64,000 nucleotides of DNA from Streptococcaceae bacterium AF54-32pH5A (lineage in GTDB: Bacteria; Bacillota; Bacilli; Lactobacillales; Streptococcaceae). The position numbers and the translations under genes were made by a program. Where the stretch lies: the NCBI GenBank assembly GCA_027682205.1, contig JAQDAD010000001.1, positions 310,001 to 374,000 of the forward strand, written 5' to 3'. This document shows, in pieces, positions 24,677 to 32,249 of this stretch; position 1 is the first letter of the stretch; each line of letters opens with the position of its first letter. The notes below the pieces were generated by a model, which saw only the letters and a list, made by a program, of their open reading frames with translations, was not told the DNA's origin and ran no database searches.

Positions 24677-25027
24677 TCAATTAATGGATATAAGCTCTTT
24701 AAATTTATCAATATATGTTTTATTGGTTAATCCCGACTGATATTCAATTGCCTGTTCTTTAAAATTATTTTCATACAAAAATTTCAAAAAATCAAACATA
24801 TACTTATTGTTAGTCATTTGATGAAAATGTTTATCAACAAATCGAATCTTATCTTCATTTGATATTTCTTCTTTAGACAAATATGTTTTAAAAATTCTAT
24901 CTAAATAAACATTATTACTTATTTTAGAAATCATTTTATCAATAAAATCTTGCATAATTTCATCATTATGAAATCCATTTTCAACTACATACTCAATCAC
25001 TCTGCTTATATGAACAGAGTTGGTCAT
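24677..25027 (-). CDS. Hypothetical protein, second gene of a two-gene unit
   Basis: Protein of 116 residues, AT-rich, helical, no membrane segment, unrecognised. It contains FVDKHFHQMTNNKYMFDFLK. It starts four bases after the stop of the 185-residue gene, so the two probably make partner proteins. A toxin-antitoxin or abortive-infection pair is possible, but no motif shows it. Confidence 0.65.
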   Translation of the reverse strand: MTNSVHISRVIEYVVENGFHNDEIMQDFIDKMISKISNNVYLDRIFKTYLSKEEISNEDKIRFVDKHFHQMTNNKYMFDFLKFLYENNFKEQAIEYQSGLTNKTYIDKFKELISIN

Positions 25028-25030
25028 TTT

Positions 25031-25588
25031 TTAGAAACACAAGTTCATAGCACTTTCGTTTTTCATATCAAAAGCTATCAAACATAATTTTTCAAGTTTA
25101 GCGTTATTATCAGTGTTAATAATGGCTTTTTGCAAATCTTCAAGAGTCTTAATTTTTAAGTCAATATTGACAGTATTTTCTACAGTAAAGTAAAATACCT
25201 CTTTTAAAAAGTTATATGTAGTGTCATTATCGATAATATTTATTAGTTTATCCTTATCATCCTTGCTGATATTTTCCGAATTATTTATTAAGCTAATTAT
25301 ACTCGCTTTAACTTCCCCGCTATCTTCAACTAATCGTTTCTTAGCAAAGTAATTTACATTATCTGTTGAGTTTTCCATTTTTCCAACCTTTAATTTTTTC
25401 ATTAATATTTTAGACGGATTCCTACTCCGGCTCATTAAATAACCAATAACATTTTTCGAATAGTCTCCAAGACTGTCTTCAAAACATACCAAAAATTCTC
25501 TTACGAAAGTTGTCCTACCAATATAACTTCTATGATTTTGATTTAACATGAGCATATCCATAAATGTCGCAAAGCATAGATGATACAT
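25031..25588 (-). CDS. Hypothetical protein, first gene of a two-gene unit
   Basis: Protein of 185 residues with no domain I recognise. It begins MYHLCFATFMDMLMLNQNHR and includes a helix-rich middle region. GGAG lies eight bases before the ATG at 25588. Base composition is much poorer in G+C than the mobilisation genes to its right, suggesting a separate origin. It is transcribed away from them. Confidence 0.65.
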   Translation of the reverse strand: MYHLCFATFMDMLMLNQNHRSYIGRTTFVREFLVCFEDSLGDYSKNVIGYLMSRSRNPSKILMKKLKVGKMENSTDNVNYFAKKRLVEDSGEVKASIISLINNSENISKDDKDKLINIIDNDTTYNFLKEVFYFTVENTVNIDLKIKTLEDLQKAIINTDNNAKLEKLCLIAFDMKNESAMNLCF

Positions 25589-25735
25589 GATTTTGTCTCC
25601 ATTCTGTTGTTTTTGTTGTTTTTAGGTGATAGTTCAGGAATGTGATTAGTATTATACTAAAATCATCAAAGGAATAAGTCGACTTCCCCTCTGATAATAC
25701 ATAGTTACATTATACAACTTTCCGGAGGAAAACTC

Positions 25736-25816
25736 ATGAAAATTCTACTCTTTATCCCATATTTTATCTTTGCGAGCTGGGCATTATATCTTGTGCATAA
25801 AACTCGTAAAAAATAG
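25736..25816 (+). CDS. 26-residue membrane peptide
   Basis: MKILLFIPYFIFASWALYLV followed by HKTRKK: one membrane helix and a basic tail. The ribosome site CCGGAGG lies seven bases before the ATG. TATACA at 25711-25716 could be a -10. It opens the plus-strand mobilisation operon. Function unknown. Confidence 0.6.
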   Translation: MKILLFIPYFIFASWALYLVHKTRKK

Positions 25817-25901
25817 CTTACCCAATTACCTCAGCAGAGCTGGAGCTGCATCTTCGAATATAGCACTCCGCTCCACCAACTTTAAAACAAAGGAGAAAAA
25901 G

Positions 25902-26171
25902 ATGCTTCCTGTCAAACCAACCAATCAAGAATCTATCGTCCTACAAAATGCAAACCAATTTAAATTGGAAGTTGCTAGAGATTTAAGTAAACAGATAACC
26001 CTATCTCAACGAGATAGTCTGTTAATTCAAGATGCTTTGAATAAGGTAAATGATTTATCTACTTTAGAACAAGAAATCTTGAAGCTCAATCCGCAGGCTA
26101 GTCAGCGGACTAATTTTCTAATCGCTTGCTTCTGTGCTAGTATAGCCGAAAGATTGAAAGGAGAATATTAA
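25902..26171 (+). CDS. Small hypothetical protein of the mobilisable module
   Basis: Protein of 89 residues starting MLPVKPTNQESIVLQNANQF. The start at 25902 is chosen because AAAGGAG lies six bases upstream; the ORF extends back to 25770 without a ribosome site. It is soluble and helical, unrecognised. It ends one base before the next gene, which shows tight linkage. Confidence 0.65.
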   Translation: MLPVKPTNQESIVLQNANQFKLEVARDLSKQITLSQRDSLLIQDALNKVNDLSTLEQEILKLNPQASQRTNFLIACFCASIAERLKGEY

Positions 26172-26172
26172 G

Positions 26173-26406
26173 ATGACTCTCTCCATTCCTTCACTGATAG
26201 CATTCGGAATCTTCTGCTCCATTCTTGGCATAGTATTATTTGTCTGCTATATTTTAAACCAACCCGACGAGCCAGAAGAAACATCAGGTTCTTCGTATAC
26301 TGAGGAGGAGATAATTCTTGCAAGATTTCTTGAAGACAAGCAAGCCATCAACGAAGCTTTTCTCTCGGCTCAGGCTGAACTACTCAAAGAGCTCCAAAAC
26401 TCTTAA
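26173..26406 (+). CDS. Small membrane protein of the mobilisable module
   Basis: Protein of 77 residues with one membrane helix (LIAFGIFCSILGIVLFVCYIL) and an acidic C-terminal part. It starts immediately after the 89-residue gene. Unrecognised; such proteins are common in conjugation modules. Confidence 0.65.
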   Translation: MTLSIPSLIAFGIFCSILGIVLFVCYILNQPDEPEETSGSSYTEEEIILARFLEDKQAINEAFLSAQAELLKELQNS

Positions 26407-26572
26407 TTTCGGATTATGTTGTAAACTCTACAATACCGAACAATCGTGCAAAAACTAAGCGTTTTAACCACTGTTAGATTCTTTCGCATCGCTTTTAAAG
26501 ATTGGATGAAAAAGTTTGAAATATTTGACCTTTAAGGGTATGCTCGTCCTTGAAAAAAGAAAGGAATAAATT

Positions 26573-27178
26573 ATGACTACACAAACTCAACATCACAGCA
26601 AGAAATTTAAACTCATTCTTGCTGACCCACCTTGGGATATCCAACAAAAAGGTAACCACGGAGCAATTAAACACTACAACCTGATGACCCTAGATCAAAT
26701 TAAAGCCATGCCAATTGCTGACCTTGCTGATGATAACTCTGCTTGTGTGCTTTGGGTCAATAATGCCACGATGGAAGCTGGCTTTGATGTTCTAAGAGCT
26801 TGGGGCTTTAAACCAACAACCAGTATTTTTACTTATCTTAAAGGTGGAAATTTAGGATTGGGATATTGGCTTCGCTCAAACACTGAACATGCCTTAATTG
26901 GTATTCGTGGCAAAGTGGATCGCAAAGTTCGAAACCAACCCAACTGGGGATTTTACCCTCGACTCAACCATAGCCACAAACCCGAAGAATTTTACGAAAC
27001 AGTCGAACGCCTCTTTGACGGACCTTATCTTGAACTTTTCGCAAGAAGACCACGACATGGTTGGCATTCGTGGGGCAACGAAATAGCCAGTTCTTGCGTT
27101 ATCAGGGGGTATGATGTACCTTCCTACGTAGAAAATCCAATAGATTTCACCCAAAAAGAAGGCAGTGATGAAAATTGA
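26573..27178 (+). CDS. MT-A70-family adenine methyltransferase
   Basis: Protein of 201 residues with the N6-adenine methyltransferase motif DPPW (18-21) in LILADPPWDIQ and further MT-A70 motifs (SACVLWVNNATMEAGFDVLRAWGF-type region; HALIGIRGK). It should methylate DNA adenine. No restriction enzyme is adjacent, so it is an orphan enzyme, which may protect the element from host restriction during transfer. A ribosome site AAAGAAAGG lies before the ATG. Its end overlaps a TTG-started membrane gene. Confidence 0.85.
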   Translation: MTTQTQHHSKKFKLILADPPWDIQQKGNHGAIKHYNLMTLDQIKAMPIADLADDNSACVLWVNNATMEAGFDVLRAWGFKPTTSIFTYLKGGNLGLGYWLRSNTEHALIGIRGKVDRKVRNQPNWGFYPRLNHSHKPEEFYETVERLFDGPYLELFARRPRHGWHSWGNEIASSCVIRGYDVPSYVENPIDFTQKEGSDEN

Positions 27179-27345
27179 AAAAGCTCCTCATCTACACTTT
27201 TACCCTCTTCGTAGTAGCTTTTTTGCTCAACTGGGCGGTCAAGCTATTACTCGAAATCTGGGTCTATCTGTTTGTCGGTTGTGGTATTTTCACAATTGGC
27301 TACACCGTTTATCACATCATCAAGAAAAAGAACGAATGGAGGTAA
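27175..27345 (+). CDS. 56-residue membrane protein with TTG start
   Basis: Reading from the TTG at 27175, which overlaps the methyltransferase stop (ATTGA), gives a protein with two membrane helices: LLIYTFTLFVVAFLLNWAV and a second from IWVYLFVGC onward. It ends KKKNEWR one base before the next gene's start. A 61-residue ORF in another frame (27165-27350) looks artificial. The coupling with both neighbours supports it. Confidence 0.6.
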   Translation: MKKLLIYTFTLFVVAFLLNWAVKLLLEIWVYLFVGCGIFTIGYTVYHIIKKKNEWR

Positions 27346-27346
27346 A

Positions 27347-29521
27347 ATGAAAAAACCAATCTCGTTAAACTGGCTGGAAATGAACTGGCAACGACCTTTC
27401 GAGTTTCAAACCGTTTGCGACACCGTTGTTCATCTGTCTGGACTCACAGGTCGTAAACCTTTCGTTTGGGAAGTTCGAGTAAACGCAAACTGTATAAAAT
27501 TTTTACTTGGCTTTGTGCCAACAGATGAAAGCAAACTTAAACGACTCTTTTCTACTCACAACAACGTGCAGTTTTCGGAGTTAAAAAATAAGCGTGCAAA
27601 CCATTTACTCGCCAGCCAAATCAAGATTAACCACCAACATTTTTCGCTTAAAACCGATAATATCGAAAGTATGGTGCGGAGCTTTCTGGCTATTAGTTCA
27701 AACTTAGACAAAAATGAAGAAGTCACACTTCAGCTAGTAGTTGGTAAAAGTCGTGCACCAAGCCCTATTCCCAAAAATCTGCCGAATCTCAGTAGCACTT
27801 GGTTTCAAAGGTTAACTTCAAACATTCCACCTCTCTCGCCCGAAAGTCAAAAACTGATGAAAGAAAAATTGCATTACGCAACCTTTCAAACGGTCATTCG
27901 CTTAGGAATAGCAACATCAGAAAAGGCTCACCAAATTACGCTCCTTAACCAAGCGATGGCAAGCTTACGAATTATCGAATCTAACGATGCGAGCTTTCGC
28001 TTCAAGAAAATCAACACAAAAGAAATAGATGACGCAGAAATGCCTTGGTCTCCCCAGACTCACTTATCTGCCCTTGAACTTGCAAGTTTGCTGATGCTTC
28101 CTGCAGGTGAGGCGGATATGCCGACTTTTCCTTGTCATCCAAAAACTATTATACCACCAATTGCCTACAGCATTCCAGAGAAAAAATATTTGCGAACTTT
28201 TGGCAATACGCTGGAAAGCACCACAAGACCGCTCCATATTCCTTTACAAAATGCTTTAATGCATACCCAGATTTGTGCACCGACTGGAGCTGGAAAATCC
28301 GTTGTAATGACAAACCTTGCCCTCCAAGACATTGAAGCTGGGCGAAGCGTAGTAGTCGTTGATGCCAAGCAAGATACTATCACGCAAATCTTGGAAAGAA
28401 TCCCCGAAAAGCGAGACCGAGAAGTGATCGTATTAGACCCGTCTTCCACTCGCTTGGTGGGCGTTAACATTTTCAACTTTGTTCACCACGGCATTTCGCC
28501 TGAATTAGTCACAGATATGTTGCTAAATATCTTCGAGAAACTCTTTCCAGATAATTTCGGCATTCGCAGTCGCGATGTGTTGTTGGCTGGAATTTCCACT
28601 TTGGCAAAAACTCCCAATTCTAACCTTGCAATGCTCCCAACTTTACTCACTAACAAAGCTTTTCGGCAACGAATTTTACAAAATATTGAAGACCCTTTAG
28701 GCTTGGAAAGTTTTTGGAATTACTACGAAAACCTCTCTGAAGCCGAACGCCAACAGCTTATTGCTCCCAGTCTGAATAAGCTCCGACAGTTATTTAACCG
28801 CCCAAGCATGCGAGCTATTTTAGGTCAAAGCAATCCTAAATTCTCACTAATGGACATTTTCACTTCTCGTAAAGTGGTTCTAATTAATCTAAATAAGGGT
28901 GTTCTGGGGACGGAGTCGGCGAGACTTTTGGGAAGTATTATCACTGCCAGCCTGCACGCTTTAACGCTGAGGCGAGCCCAAATTCCGCCCGAAAAACGCC
29001 ACCCTGTGATGATTTACATTGATGAATTTTCAGCGTATATATCTGTGGCGGAGGATTTCGAAGAATCTCTCGCAATGGCTCGCTCCTTGGGCGTTGGTTA
29101 TACTTTAGCCCACCAAACTTTGTCTCAATTGCCAACTTCTCTGAAATTCGCTATTGAAGCCAATTGTAAGAATAAGATTATCTTTGGCTTGGGCATGAGC
29201 GACGCTCGGGAAATTGCACGCCAAACCACTGAGCTTTCTGCCGAAGATTTACACACTGTTCCGCCCTACCAAGTTTACGCTCGAGTTCCAATGTTCGCCA
29301 ATCACTACAAATGGATTTCGGGGCGAACCAATCCCCTGCCTCCAGCTAGCCGAGATGGTGCGAAGTTGTTTCTCAGTAGCTTGCTGAAATACGGCACGCC
29401 GCTGGAAGAAGTTGAACAGGAATTGTTAGCCAATCTTCGAACAATAACACATCAAAAATCGCAAACTTCGAAAGATTTCAGCCCAAATCTTGGTCGCAAA
29501 AAGAAGGAAAATAATGCGTAA
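27347..29521 (+). CDS. TraG/VirD4- or HerA-like coupling ATPase
   Basis: DNA-translocating ATPase of 724 residues, the likely coupling protein that brings DNA to a type IV secretion channel. Walker A APTGAGKS lies near residue 312 and Walker B-like MIYIDEFSAYI near 555. A conserved late motif FGLGMSDAREIARQT follows. The N-terminal 250 residues show no domain I can name. The start at 27347 follows GGAGG; the ORF extends upstream to 27272 without support. No secretion channel genes are present, so the element would use another element's channel. Confidence 0.82.
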   Translation: MKKPISLNWLEMNWQRPFEFQTVCDTVVHLSGLTGRKPFVWEVRVNANCIKFLLGFVPTDESKLKRLFSTHNNVQFSELKNKRANHLLASQIKINHQHFSLKTDNIESMVRSFLAISSNLDKNEEVTLQLVVGKSRAPSPIPKNLPNLSSTWFQRLTSNIPPLSPESQKLMKEKLHYATFQTVIRLGIATSEKAHQITLLNQAMASLRIIESNDASFRFKKINTKEIDDAEMPWSPQTHLSALELASLLMLPAGEADMPTFPCHPKTIIPPIAYSIPEKKYLRTFGNTLESTTRPLHIPLQNALMHTQICAPTGAGKSVVMTNLALQDIEAGRSVVVVDAKQDTITQILERIPEKRDREVIVLDPSSTRLVGVNIFNFVHHGISPELVTDMLLNIFEKLFPDNFGIRSRDVLLAGISTLAKTPNSNLAMLPTLLTNKAFRQRILQNIEDPLGLESFWNYYENLSEAERQQLIAPSLNKLRQLFNRPSMRAILGQSNPKFSLMDIFTSRKVVLINLNKGVLGTESARLLGSIITASLHALTLRRAQIPPEKRHPVMIYIDEFSAYISVAEDFEESLAMARSLGVGYTLAHQTLSQLPTSLKFAIEANCKNKIIFGLGMSDAREIARQTTELSAEDLHTVPPYQVYARVPMFANHYKWISGRTNPLPPASRDGAKLFLSSLLKYGTPLEEVEQELLANLRTITHQKSQTSKDFSPNLGRKKKENNA

Positions 29522-30437
29522 AACTTACTTTTTTCATTCGCACCGCTTTTCGCTTCAACCCTCTAAACCTTCCGCAGCTCATCGCCATTTTGGAGCGAAT
29601 TTCGCACACGACTTATATCGCATTTCCCAGCGATATCTTTATCACGGAGACAAGCCTATGACTAACCAACATTTTGAGATTTTACAGTTTCTGGCGGACG
29701 CTCGTTTGGCAACCAGTTCGCAACTTGCTCGCCTGTTTTTTGCCGAGTCCCCCACTCACCGCTCACAAATCCGCAGAAGTAATCTCGCTACTAAACAGCT
29801 CAAAGAAGCAGGCTTGATTTACCACCAGCCTCGCAAAATTGGTGGCTGGACGAGAGGCAGCTCTTCCTATATTTGGAGTCTAACCTATAAAGGCTGGAAA
29901 AAGTTAAAGGAAGTAAATAGCTCAATTTCGCTAAGATTTCGAAACAGGGTAGATTTTTCTCAAAACCATGTTGAACATACTTTGGCAATTACTGAAATTT
30001 TCGTTGAACTGAAGGAGCTGGAGCGACTTGGAAAAATTAAATTGGAAGAATTTCACTATGAACCCAAATCTTGGCGATATTACTCCGATATTGGAGGTTC
30101 AAGCTTAGTTCTAAAGCCAGACGCTTTTGCAAAAATTATAGTTGGCGAATATGAAGACTTTTACTTCTTTGAACTTGACCGCTCCAGCGAATCTTTAACT
30201 CGCATCGCTAACACCTGCAAAAAGTATATACAGTACTACAACACAGGAATCGAACAGCGAGTTAATGATATTTTCCCTTTTGTGCTGTGGATTGTGCCAG
30301 ACGAACGGCGAAAAGAAAATATTTCTAATGCTATTCATTTGAAACTGAACAATTTTTGGCAGATGTTTCAAGTGGTGACGCTGGACGAATTTTCGCAATT
30401 TATTCATGGAGAATACAATGATAGGCAACAAGACTGA
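29514..30437 (+). CDS. Replication-relaxation family protein
   Basis: Protein of 307 residues resembling the replication-relaxation family (winged-helix N-terminal region around FEILQFLADARLATSSQLAR, LKEAGLIYH, and a C-terminal nuclease-like region with FYFFELDRSSESL). It may act at the transfer or replication origin. The start ATG at 29514 overlaps the ATPase stop; GAAGG is the ribosome site. No classical relaxase is in the module, so this protein is the best candidate for that job, by inference only. Confidence 0.75.
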   Translation: MRKTYFFHSHRFSLQPSKPSAAHRHFGANFAHDLYRISQRYLYHGDKPMTNQHFEILQFLADARLATSSQLARLFFAESPTHRSQIRRSNLATKQLKEAGLIYHQPRKIGGWTRGSSSYIWSLTYKGWKKLKEVNSSISLRFRNRVDFSQNHVEHTLAITEIFVELKELERLGKIKLEEFHYEPKSWRYYSDIGGSSLVLKPDAFAKIIVGEYEDFYFFELDRSSESLTRIANTCKKYIQYYNTGIEQRVNDIFPFVLWIVPDERRKENISNAIHLKLNNFWQMFQVVTLDEFSQFIHGEYNDRQQD

Positions 30438-30528
30438 ATTTGAAGCAAATACTGAAGTAAAGATCACTAGAATAACTTATATTTATCAAGCGAAAATTCG
30501 TAGAAACAAGACGACATTTCCTCGTTGA
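30418..30528 (+). CDS. 36-residue TnpW-like peptide, probably truncated
   Basis: ATG at 30418 with GGAGAATACA before it, inside the end of the replication-relaxation gene. The peptide (VKITRITYIYQAKI...) shares the VKIxRxTYxY pattern with the next small gene but lacks the second half, so it may be a decayed copy. Confidence 0.45.
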   Translation: MIGNKTEFEANTEVKITRITYIYQAKIRRNKTTFPR

Positions 30529-30651
30529 GACTTTAGGCTATGTTAGAGGACAAACGCAACGAGGTAATTTTAGAAGAACTGAATTGCTGCCACCCTATAT
30601 CTCAAGTGATAACGCTAAATGAATTAAGTTCATAGATTGGAGAATAAACAG

Positions 30652-30774
30652 ATGATTAGCGAAAAAGAACGAATTGTCAAAATCGGGAGAGTAACTTATA
30701 GGATTAGCCGAAAATTTACTGGTTCGAAAAGTTTAAAAGAACTTCTTGAAAAGCTGATTTTGGCGGAAAAATAA
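30652..30774 (+). CDS. 40-residue TnpW-like protein
   Basis: Begins MISEKERIVKIGRVTYRISR and continues KFTGSKSLKELLEKLILAEK. The pattern (strand-rich VKIGxxxYxVxxxF, then a helix) resembles the TnpW family of small proteins found with large serine recombinases of the Tn4451 type. GGAG lies before the ATG at 30652. Its role is unknown. Confidence 0.6.
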   Translation: MISEKERIVKIGRVTYRISRKFTGSKSLKELLEKLILAEK

Positions 30775-30790
30775 TGAATTGTTCTACTCA

Positions 30791-30819
30791 TTGACAAAAC
30801 ATTTATTTTATAGCATAAT
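30791..30819 (+). promoter_or_regulatory. Strong promoter in front of the attenuator-like hairpin
   Basis: TTGACA (30791-30796), exactly 17 bases, CATAAT (30814-30819). A start near 30826 would give an RNA whose first structure is the hairpin at 30832-30886. Confidence 0.8.
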
Positions 30820-30831
30820 TGAATTATACTT

Positions 30832-30886
30832 AAAAACGAAGTAGAACCTTACAGACCTGTGCTTGTAACTGTTCTACTTCGTTTTT
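30832..30886 (+). terminator. Attenuator-like terminator hairpin ahead of the 84-residue gene
   Basis: Perfect 16-bp inverted repeat AAAAACGAAGTAGAAC/GTTCTACTTCGTTTTT with a 23-base loop, followed by CTTATTTTT and then directly by the ribosome site AGGAGG of the next gene. It can make a small RNA of about 65 bases or control read-through. Confidence 0.75.
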
Positions 30887-30909
30887 CTTATTTTTAGGAG
30901 GAAAAACAG

Positions 30910-31164
30910 ATGCGACTATTGATAAAACTAACTCATATTTTTATTGAACAGATGGATGCTATTAAAATTCACTACAAACTAAAATCTGAATTCCAAGAAA
31001 AATATAGGAATGAGGTTATTGAGGAATTTAGTGAACTTTACAGCAGAGGATGTAATGGAGAGATCCAACTTCCCGATGAGACTTTAGTGAAATTTGCCAA
31101 AACTAAAAACATCAAACAGGTCGAGAAATTAAACCGTCAAATCAAAGAATTGAATGGTTTGTGA
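30910..31164 (+). CDS. 84-residue hypothetical protein behind the attenuator
   Basis: Small helical protein, MRLLIKLTHIFIEQMDAIKI and further, with a charged second half. AGGAGG ribosome site. Its position after a strong promoter and a terminator-like hairpin suggests conditional expression. Unrecognised; the flank to the DUF2806-like gene is a converging one. Confidence 0.65.
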   Translation: MRLLIKLTHIFIEQMDAIKIHYKLKSEFQEKYRNEVIEEFSELYSRGCNGEIQLPDETLVKFAKTKNIKQVEKLNRQIKELNGL

Positions 31165-31174
31165 GTCCTGTTTG

Positions 31175-32107
31175 TCAGGGCTCATTTTTGTTAAACATAT
31201 CTACACTATTAGTGTCTAATGACATGCTTACCCTACCATCAATCTCTTCCTCTAATGTGTAGTTATGAACGGAAACAATTATTTCTCCATCTAGCTGTGA
31301 TTTAAGAGTTCTAGCTAAATCTAAAATAAAATCAGCGCTAGTAGTTTCTTCGATTAACTCATATAATTGACTTCCAAATCTAGTAAGAGAGTAGCTATGA
31401 AATTCAAATGTTTCAATTTTGCTTTCAGGATTGATACTAAAGTTTACAAAATATTGGTCATTGAAAAATCCGCTTAAATCTCTCTCTAATTCAAGCTCGT
31501 GCGTTGCCTCTACGCCCATATTAATTAAACCACATTCTTCAAGAAGCAATAATTCTTCTTCATCATCAATATCATATTGTCTATAAATTTCCAACATCTC
31601 TTCATTCTCGGGAGAAATAATATGAATTCCTCCCAAAGGCGTTTGAACAGCTAGTTTGGAAATTTTGAGGAAAATTTCTGCTTCAACTTTGCTCAATAAC
31701 CTCATCGATTCAATGAATCTAAAAGAATATCTCCCTTTTTCTTCGGTTTCACCATTAAGTATTTTTGCCCAAATAGTTTGCATATCCCTATCTGAGACCA
31801 GTGAAGCAGAATCGAAGAAACGAGTGAACCATTCAGATGAAAACTCAACAGGGCTTGTTCGAGAAGAATCGTCTAAGCTATCAGCTATTTGAGCAATTTC
31901 TTTGATGTTTTTACATCGAGCAATAACAACTGCAGGAATGATACTTTTAGGGTCGTTGAGTTTTTCCATAATCAACTCCTGCTTCATTTTATTAAACTGA
32001 AGTCGCTCTCCATAATAATATCCCAAAAAATTGATGGTGGCGGTCACTACGGAGCTTCCAGTAATACTTACTATTGGTTCTTGAGCTAAAAAACTAAGGT
32101 CAAACAC
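31175..32107 (-). CDS. DUF2806-like protein
   Basis: Protein of 310 residues with one N-terminal membrane-like helix (VVTATINFLGYYYGE). It has the pattern WFTRFFDSASLVSDRDMQTIWAKILNGE typical of the DUF2806 family. Function is unknown in the family. It is the only minus-strand gene of the mobilisation half and is read divergently from the recombinase gene. It may be defence or maintenance cargo. Confidence 0.75.
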   Translation of the reverse strand: MFDLSFLAQEPIVSITGSSVVTATINFLGYYYGERLQFNKMKQELIMEKLNDPKSIIPAVVIARCKNIKEIAQIADSLDDSSRTSPVEFSSEWFTRFFDSASLVSDRDMQTIWAKILNGETEEKGRYSFRFIESMRLLSKVEAEIFLKISKLAVQTPLGGIHIISPENEEMLEIYRQYDIDDEEELLLLEECGLINMGVEATHELELERDLSGFFNDQYFVNFSINPESKIETFEFHSYSLTRFGSQLYELIEETTSADFILDLARTLKSQLDGEIIVSVHNYTLEEEIDGRVSMSLDTNSVDMFNKNEP

Positions 32108-32249
32108 ATCATCACCTCACAAATTTTACTAACTTCATTCTATCATAAAATATAAACTTTATCTGCTAAAATCAGTTTATTAACTGGACTTCCTCACCCA
32201 ACAGAGTTATCCTGTCAGTGGGTTATAGGTGAATCGAAAGGAGGACACT

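Noticed and set aside
27165..27350. 61-residue ORF overlapping the end of the methyltransferase gene
   Set aside because: Amino acid composition looks artificial, while the TTG-started frame gives a good two-helix membrane protein coupled to both neighbours.
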